NCBI GenBank assembly: GCA_029851415.1
Contig: CM056743.1
Location: forward strand, 21,924,905-21,988,904
Direction: 5' to 3'
Length of the DNA stretch: 64,000 nt
Source of the DNA: Eretmocerus hayati
Taxonomy: Eukaryota > Arthropoda > Insecta > Hymenoptera > Aphelinidae
Shown: positions 59,116-64,000 of the stretch, piece by piece
Layout: each line of letters opens with the position of its first letter
Numbering within the stretch: the first letter of the stretch is position 1
The notes under the pieces: model-generated
Seen by the model: only the letters and a program-made list of their open reading frames with translations
The model's database searches: none
Told to the model about the DNA's origin: nothing
Position numbers and translations under genes: made by a program

Positions 59116-60083
59116 AGTTTTTCTCGAGAAAATAAATCAAGATGTACAATCAAAATTTGATCTGAAATCAATTTTTTTTTTCATATCTACTTCTGAGTAT
59201 GAGTTGGGTCTGAAATGGATTGGACCACAGGAGAAATGAAACTATTCTGTGGGAATTTCAATCATGATTTCGGAATTTGATCAGTTCTCCAAATTTCTCA
59301 TCAATCCGAGTGAACCTCTGAAACTATTCCGCTAAGAGAAAGCATTCTGCTAATCTCTTTTAGCAGCGTATTTTTACAATTTCATCAATATGAGGTAATG
59401 TTGTGATTGTGATTTCATCTTTCAAAATCTTCCAAAGCTTCATGCGTTGAATGATTCTTTCAACGTGCACTCGAGCTGTAGCTATTTGATTGGTCTCCAG
59501 AGAATCTTCTGGGCTAAGCTGTTCTCTGTCATCTAATTTTGGGGGAGTCCCTTAAATGGCACACTTCTGAAAAGTTACGTATATGGCACACACGGGGGTT
59601 ATTGGACCCTAGTCACAAAAGCATGAATGTCCTTAGAATACTTAAATATCCAGCTTCGTAAAATTTTTCCATGATAGTTGGGCACCTTATCAATAGAATT
59701 GAATAGCCAAAAGGGTGGAATTTGCAGATTGGCGCCGAGAGTAAATGTTTGAAAGAAAAAAGTCCTAAAATCACGTAAAATTGGGATTTTCCTCATTACT
59801 CGATGAGTTTTCAATATTTCCAAGTGAAATTTGGGGGACCCATGCCTGGAATGGTACTAAATAAGATACCTACAGCCCCGGAGGTCAATTCCCGAAAAAA
59901 GGTATTTATTCTGCATATCCAAAGGAGTCAATTAGTTGAAAAACTAATATTTTGGCAAATCGTCGTAGGGCTATAAAATGATCTATTATTCTCATTGGAA
60001 AATTTTTTTAATGGTAACTCTGATCATACATGAGTACAAATAGGGTAAATACATATCAAAAAAGCATAGAAAAATTTATTTGT

Positions 60084-60464
60084 TCATTCCTTCCCTCCAC
60101 ATGCGTTGCAAATGAACATACGGTGAACATCGCACATGGGCTTCGCGCAAGCACCACACCTTTTTTGTGTTTTACGGTCTTCCTTACGAGTGCATATGTA
60201 ACATCTCTTCTTCTCTGCCGATTCAACTTTTTCTGGAGGAATGTCATCGATCGGTGTGTCAATTTTGAGCATTGATTTGATACCAACACGGATATCTGTA
60301 TGGAGCGAGGGAGTAGCAAGCCTCTTTTCCAAAAACGGTTTCATCAAGTGGAACGCTAAACTTTTCAAACAAACTGAAGCTCGAGTTTTTTGATTCTCAG
60401 CTCTCGTGTTTATGAGCTTACACTGGAGAAGAATCCTCGCATTTACAGCAGCTTGGTCCAACAA
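60084..60464 (-). pseudogene. C-terminal part of a piggyBac transposase
   Basis: 126 codons ending with a cysteine-rich domain: C-Y-I-C, then R-K-T-Q-K-R-C-G-A-C-A-K-P-M-C-x2-H, then C-N-A-C near the end. This is the cross-brace zinc domain typical of piggyBac transposases, which binds the element ends. Upstream residues (V-N-A-R-I-L and L-A-F-H-L-M-K-P-F-L) match the family's region just before that domain. The catalytic core is absent. Confidence 0.8.
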
Positions 60465-60957
60465 ACCGTATGTTCAACAATGATCTCAAAAATACTATCT
60501 GGTAGCAAACCTTCCCCAGAATGCTTCGAACTTGGTAAGATTAGCAGCAGAGCCAGTTGGACCAGGTGTTTTTGCTTCGATACTTTCATCCATTGCCAGA
60601 TCGGATTGTCGTTGTCGATCTGAAAAAAGAGAGAAGACAATTAGCTGTAAAAAAAACGAAGAAAAATTGATTTGACACAGGAGAATAGCTCACTAAAACT
60701 ACGAGAGAGACATGAGGTAATGCCGAAAAAAAACCTATACTGCACGGAGGCAATCACACAAATATACGGACTGAATATATCGAACAAATAGAAATAGTAT
60801 GGGAGCGGAGAAATATAGGTATATACTATTTGGTGATGCGATGCGTCATCACAAGCTGCGTAGTGCGCAGCAGCTCATCGTCTCACCGTGTGCCTCTGCC
60901 ACGATGAAATTTTGCACGGGACAAAGAGCCGTCTCGATGCGTTCGGAGAAACGATGA

Positions 60958-61287
60958 TTATATCTGAAAGGAAAATGTACCTGAAGATCTATCATTTGTT
61001 CTGGTTTTCCATAGGTAACCATTTTTCCCTCTCAAGGTCGAGACGGATCGACCAGGTCGATTTTGTCGTACATTAAGAAGGCGGCTATTAGAAGATGCAT
61101 CTTTCGCATCACTCGAATCCACCTCCATGTCATCGTTACAGGCATCACTAGGGACGAATTCGTCTGCTTCCTCATCGTCCTCACTAACTTCATCCACTTC
61201 GTCTTCAGATTCAACATCCGGTGCATCAGACTCATCTTCGTCGAGAAGTATATCTCGTACGGTACGATTTCGCAAATTGTAAGCCAT
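60958..61287 (-). pseudogene. N-terminal part of a piggyBac transposase
   Basis: From an ATG at 61287 (M-A-Y-N-L-R-N-R-T) a strongly acidic leader (D-E-D-E-S-D-A-P-D-V-E-S-E-D-E) is followed by N-G-Y-L-W-K-T and then loses the family pattern. An acidic leader before the N-terminal domain is usual in piggyBac transposases. The frame does not connect to the C-terminal piece, and about 500 bp between them hold no recognisable catalytic core. Confidence 0.6.
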
Positions 61288-62487
61288 CACTGTTTTACAC
61301 AAAAAAACGTCATAACACGTCCAGAAAAAAGTTCTCAGAGTAAAACTCATTCACTTACCTCTCTAATTGATGTAATTAGCCGGAAAAATCCAAGGAAATT
61401 TTTTGGAAAATTCGTTCGAAAAGTTACACTAATGGCACACTGGGGTTCCGCTGGACCCCACGACGGAAACTCTCCGAACACTCCTACTCTTAGCGTCAGC
61501 TGCCAGACGACTAGTCGCGCACGTGCGCCAATGGATAGTAGTTGCCCTAAACTTACGGTAGATGGCGCGAGATATTCGATTTAGACTGGTTTCTCACTTG
61601 GATATGGTATGAAACTTTCTCTGGGGTCCACTGGACCCACAGTGCCATTCAAGGGTTGAGTTGGATATGGGCTTGCAGACACTCTATCTCAATATCAAAT
61701 CCCTTATTGACCATGATGGCATCTATCATAAGATCCAATTTGTCCAAGAGACCATTTTGACAGAATATTTCTTTATCTGAAATTCGACCATCATATGCAT
61801 CACTTATATAAATTATTACTCCACATGGATCAATCACCACCAAAAGTTTGACAGTCTCACAGCCCTTATAATGTGAGGACCATTTCATTCTGCATTGCAA
61901 ACAATGTGGCTTCTCTACTGTACTTTCAGTACAATCTAGAACTATGCGAATTTTCAAAACATAGAAAAACACTTGGGTAGACTGCACTGCTCACGAGTGG
62001 GCCAGTAGATGGATTGTTCAAGAATATCAGCCAAGAGCTGTATCATGTATGAGATGTTATTGGAACAAGTTATTCTATTGATACCAAAAAGGCAATCTAA
62101 GCATCGAAATGACAAGTTTAGGCGGAGCTTGCACAGACACATGAATATTCTTGCCCTAACTGTCTAACAATTTATCATCGATGCCTGTAAAGGCTATGAG
62201 ATCTTCATCATTACGTACGAGGTTGAGAAGAGTCAGCTTCTCCCTGCCATTGTTCTGTCTAAACTCTTCACCCCTTTGTCGCACTATTGTAACCTCTACA
62301 CCACCAAATTCACCAACTTCAATATCAGCAACAGCATTTTCCAATTCATCCACAGCTTCATCACATCCAAAGTCAATATCTGGGCTAGCGTCACCAAATT
62401 CATCCTCCAACATATCTTCAGCAAGGCAATAATCATGAAGATGATGATCATCGTTATGGTTAAGGTTCTGAGAGGAATGTTGAGATG

Positions 62488-62580
62488 AATGAATGAATGA
62501 ATGATAATCTTTATTCGCCCAAAGGCAAAATACAAAAATACAGTAGCATATGAACATATGTCGCTCTTACATAATGAATA
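62488..62580 (-). mobile_element. LINE-like 3' terminus with (ATTC)n tail
   Basis: An (AATG)n run at 62488-62505 is followed by ataatctttattcgcccaaaggcaaaatac. On the minus strand this is a LINE-type 3' end with AATAAAG and an (ATTC)n tail, closely similar to the terminus at 47909-47945. It lies just upstream of the DDE_Tnp_4 remnant. Only the extreme 3' end is recognisable. Confidence 0.45.
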
Positions 62581-63389
62581 CATTAAATTTTTGTGTTGAT
62601 GGCTCTCTTTAGTTGCTGGACTCTTACACCTCTCACTAGCTCCACTTCCTTGGCCATTCATAAGATAATTCATTACTCATCAATTGCTGGCACTGGTCAA
62701 CTGAAAAATCAATGAAGATGTTAACGGATGCAGTCACCATATGCATCAAGTACTTTGCAATTCGGAGCTAATATCTCATACTCAATCTTGTGCTTTACTC
62801 TTCCTGAGTATCGCTGGAATAAATCTAGTTGGAGCAGCCTCTTGCACGCAAGGACAGGTTCAAGTTCAACAGCGATATTCAAATCTTGCTCTTCATTTGG
62901 CTCTTGTGGGTATTACACTTGGCACAGCAATTTTTGACAGAATTTTTTTTGAGCCAGGTTCCGCAAATCAGTACAATATTGTAAAATGAAGATAGCAAAT
63001 ACTCACACTGAAAGCTGATCAAGACTATACGACAAACATATTTAGCTTACTTACTTGTTGGTAAATAATCCTCTGCTGTGAAATGAGAACTGCATACATA
63101 TGATCTTGATGACAGTTTCTTGGTTATGCGGCGTCTCTCTATCCATTATCTGGCCGATCTGACTGGTTGAGAAATGTATGGGAAGATATTCCTGTCAATT
63201 TCTTGTTGGTCATACTTTCCCCACAGCAAGGTACACTACACTTGTACACACTCCACATCCTCATTTATCAATTGATAGCTCTGCCTAACAAATAATTTGA
63301 TATCCACGTTTCTATTGGTTATTGATTGTTTTCGCGGATGGCTAGCTGATTAGCTGACGAAATGTATTTTACGTGTTTTGAATCGATAA
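62581..63389. other. Right interior of the large element, nothing recognised
   Basis: No supported gene. The overlapping ORFs at 62728-62989 (plus) have hydrophobic stretches but no recognised family. Confidence 0.3.
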
Positions 63390-63462
63390 GCTGATGGCAT
63401 AGTAATTGTTTCGATGGAAATCCAGTAGGCGGCGCGACCAACGTCTAACATGTCGAATTCGA

Positions 63463-63683
63463 GTCTAACGAATCATTGCCAGTGGTTCTCTTCGATTTTG
63501 ACCAGACAAGTATGAAGTTCCTGCGCATGCAAATGACTTCGTAGCATCTCGAAACTAATCTGAATCGGTAGTTGACTCGATTTCCTCCAGAACGACCCCT
63601 CAGTGGGGTTAGTTCGATGATGTAGAAGCGGAAATAGACGGTTGAACCGGCAGGCGATGCCACATATCTTCTTCCAGACTCAC
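63463..63683 (-). CDS. Candidate coding exon abutting the transposon's right end, product unknown
   Basis: On the minus strand a splice acceptor (aatgtttcag, ending at 63684) opens a frame of about 70 codons with varied, GC-richer codons: S-G-R-R-Y-V-A-S-P-A-G-S-T-V-Y-F-R-F, I-I-E-L-T-P-L-R-G-R-S-G-G-N-R, then S-R-C-Y-E-V-I-C-M-R-R-N-F. The frame runs into the inverted terminal repeat and stops at 63445. It is not a known transposon protein to my eye and may be a host exon into which, or next to which, the large element inserted. No family is recognised. Confidence 0.4.
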
Positions 63684-64000
63684 GGAATTGATACCTGAAA
63701 CATTTATTCTCATTCCAACAGCTGTAGCACCAGTTCTACTGCATCCAATTGACTTCAGCAGAGGTTTTTCTAAAGTTAATTGAGCTTGTTATCGATTGAG
63801 AATGTTACCAAAGACGGACAGAACAGCGCTCGCGCAATAGATGCTAATCATTGAATAGAAATAGTCTCTTGAAATGGATTTCTACGAATCTAAGCATCTG
63901 TTAGACTCCAAAGAATACTCGAAACACCCATCACAAAGTGGAACAGGCTTGCAAACACGATGGAATAAGTTGCGAGGTCCTCCGAGGATGTACAAGGTAA
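63684..64000. other. Window end, nothing recognised
   Basis: Upstream intron (minus-strand view) of the candidate exon. A possible further exon near the edge cannot be judged. Confidence 0.3.

Larger units (their letters stand above)
59549..61655 (-). mobile_element. piggyBac-like element with internal deletion
   Basis: The ends are CCCTTAAATGGCAC at 59549 and the complement of CCCTTGAATGGCAC ending at 61655. The subterminal phrase (t)ggacccc recurs near both ends and near 61460. Minus-strand coding fragments belong to the N- and C-termini of a piggyBac transposase, while the middle with the catalytic aspartates is missing. It lies inside the DDE_Tnp_4 transposase frame, whose sequence resumes directly on both sides. 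The canonical TTAA duplication is not intact (TTGA on the right), so the ends are decayed or imprecise. Confidence 0.75.
59360..62480 (-). pseudogene. DDE_Tnp_4-type transposase, split by a piggyBac element
   Basis: On the minus strand the pieces read in family order: an acidic leader and R-N-D-E-D-L-I-A-F-T-G-I-D-D (to about 62170); a helix-turn-helix-like part (L-R-L-N-L-S-F-R...Y-W-P-T-R-E, 62136-62010); I-V-L-D-C-T-E (first catalytic Asp) then K-W-S-S-H-Y-K, S-D-A-Y-D-G-R-I-S-D-K-E and K-G-F-D-I-E, where the usual D/E-R-G-F-D acid reads N-K-G-F-D (61940-61690). After the piggyBac insertion the C-terminus resumes with A-R-V-H-V-E-R-I-I-Q-R-M-K to TAA at 59360. This is the DDE_Tnp_4/HTH_Tnp_4 arrangement of Harbinger-like and related transposases. 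Stops and frame shifts near 62150 and 61980 show decay independent of the insertion. Confidence 0.75.
53632..63466. mobile_element. Putative ~9.8-kb two-gene DNA transposon with ~70-80-bp inverted ends
   Basis: The left end (53632-53710: gacatgttagatgttggttg...caattactatgccatcagct) and the right end (63390-63466) are inverted copies, about 90% identical by hand count. Between them lie a plus-strand SWIM/YqaJ-type gene near the left end and a minus-strand DDE_Tnp_4 transposase near the right end, in convergent orientation. That is a layout expected of a DNA transposon with an accessory gene. A piggyBac-like element, a palindromic MITE and a LINE 3' end are nested inside. No target duplication could be read at the ends. 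The alternative is that two small MITEs of the same family happen to flank unrelated genes. Confidence 0.5.

Noticed and set aside
1..64000. tRNA, rRNA, snRNA genes or CRISPR arrays
   Set aside because: No clover-leaf with A/B boxes, rRNA core sequence or regular direct-repeat/spacer array could be identified by eye; a dedicated RNA search would be decisive.

Overview
The window is nuclear DNA of a metazoan, most likely an insect and possibly a hymenopteran. It is AT-rich, has spliced genes with long introns, carries an insect-type neutral lipase with a short lid, and is packed with arthropod-type transposons. No bacterial signature (operons, CRISPR, Shine-Dalgarno sites) was seen. The species is an inference.

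Region 1-26.2 kb: exons of one plus-strand gene for a single-pass membrane protein (LDL-receptor class A repeat, transmembrane helix, short cytoplasmic tail) lie at 11-133, 3833-4024 and 16198-16394, perhaps with a last exon at 26137-26226. Reading frames match across the junctions. Its roughly 12-kb intron holds a complete single-exon lipase/phospholipase A1-like gene (12956-14080) and several palindromic MITEs (684-1737, 6220-6435, 8000-9075). Just downstream sits an LTR retrotransposon (16996-23579) with apparently identical 843-bp LTRs and a TATG target duplication. It has one unrecognised 735-codon ORF, no polymerase genes, and five spaced copies of its LTR-end/primer-site motif. A 1.5-kb foldback repeat follows (24346-25849).

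Region 26.2-37 kb: non-coding DNA, a TTAA-flanked MITE (29707-30361), and a decayed minus-strand En/Spm (CACTA, tnp2-like) transposase (about 36350-32844) split by an 842-bp pogo/Tigger-like element (34460-35301).

Region 37.3-43.5 kb: a small coding-like gene with a spliced junction is broken by a Ty3/gypsy retrotransposon (37847-43365, TTTG duplication). Its gag-pol frame has two in-frame stops and its LTRs differ at about seven sites.

Region 43.5-53.3 kb: a complex palindrome built of short tandem repeats (44040-44660), an inverted repeat pair (44786-45755), LINE 3' ends, two tandem arrays (48.75-49.44 kb), and one candidate coding exon (53105-53251).

Region 53.6-63.5 kb: two inverted copies of a roughly 70-80-bp sequence bracket about 9.8 kb that contains a SWIM/YqaJ-nuclease gene (plus strand) and a DDE_Tnp_4 transposase pseudogene (minus strand). 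The latter is interrupted by a piggyBac-like element (59549-61655). The simplest reading is one large two-gene DNA transposon with later nested insertions. A near-perfect 193-bp-arm hairpin (57039-57457) also lies inside it. A coding-like minus-strand exon abuts the right repeat (63463-63683).

All identifications rest on reading motifs by eye. No database or alignment was run, and percent identities are hand counts.
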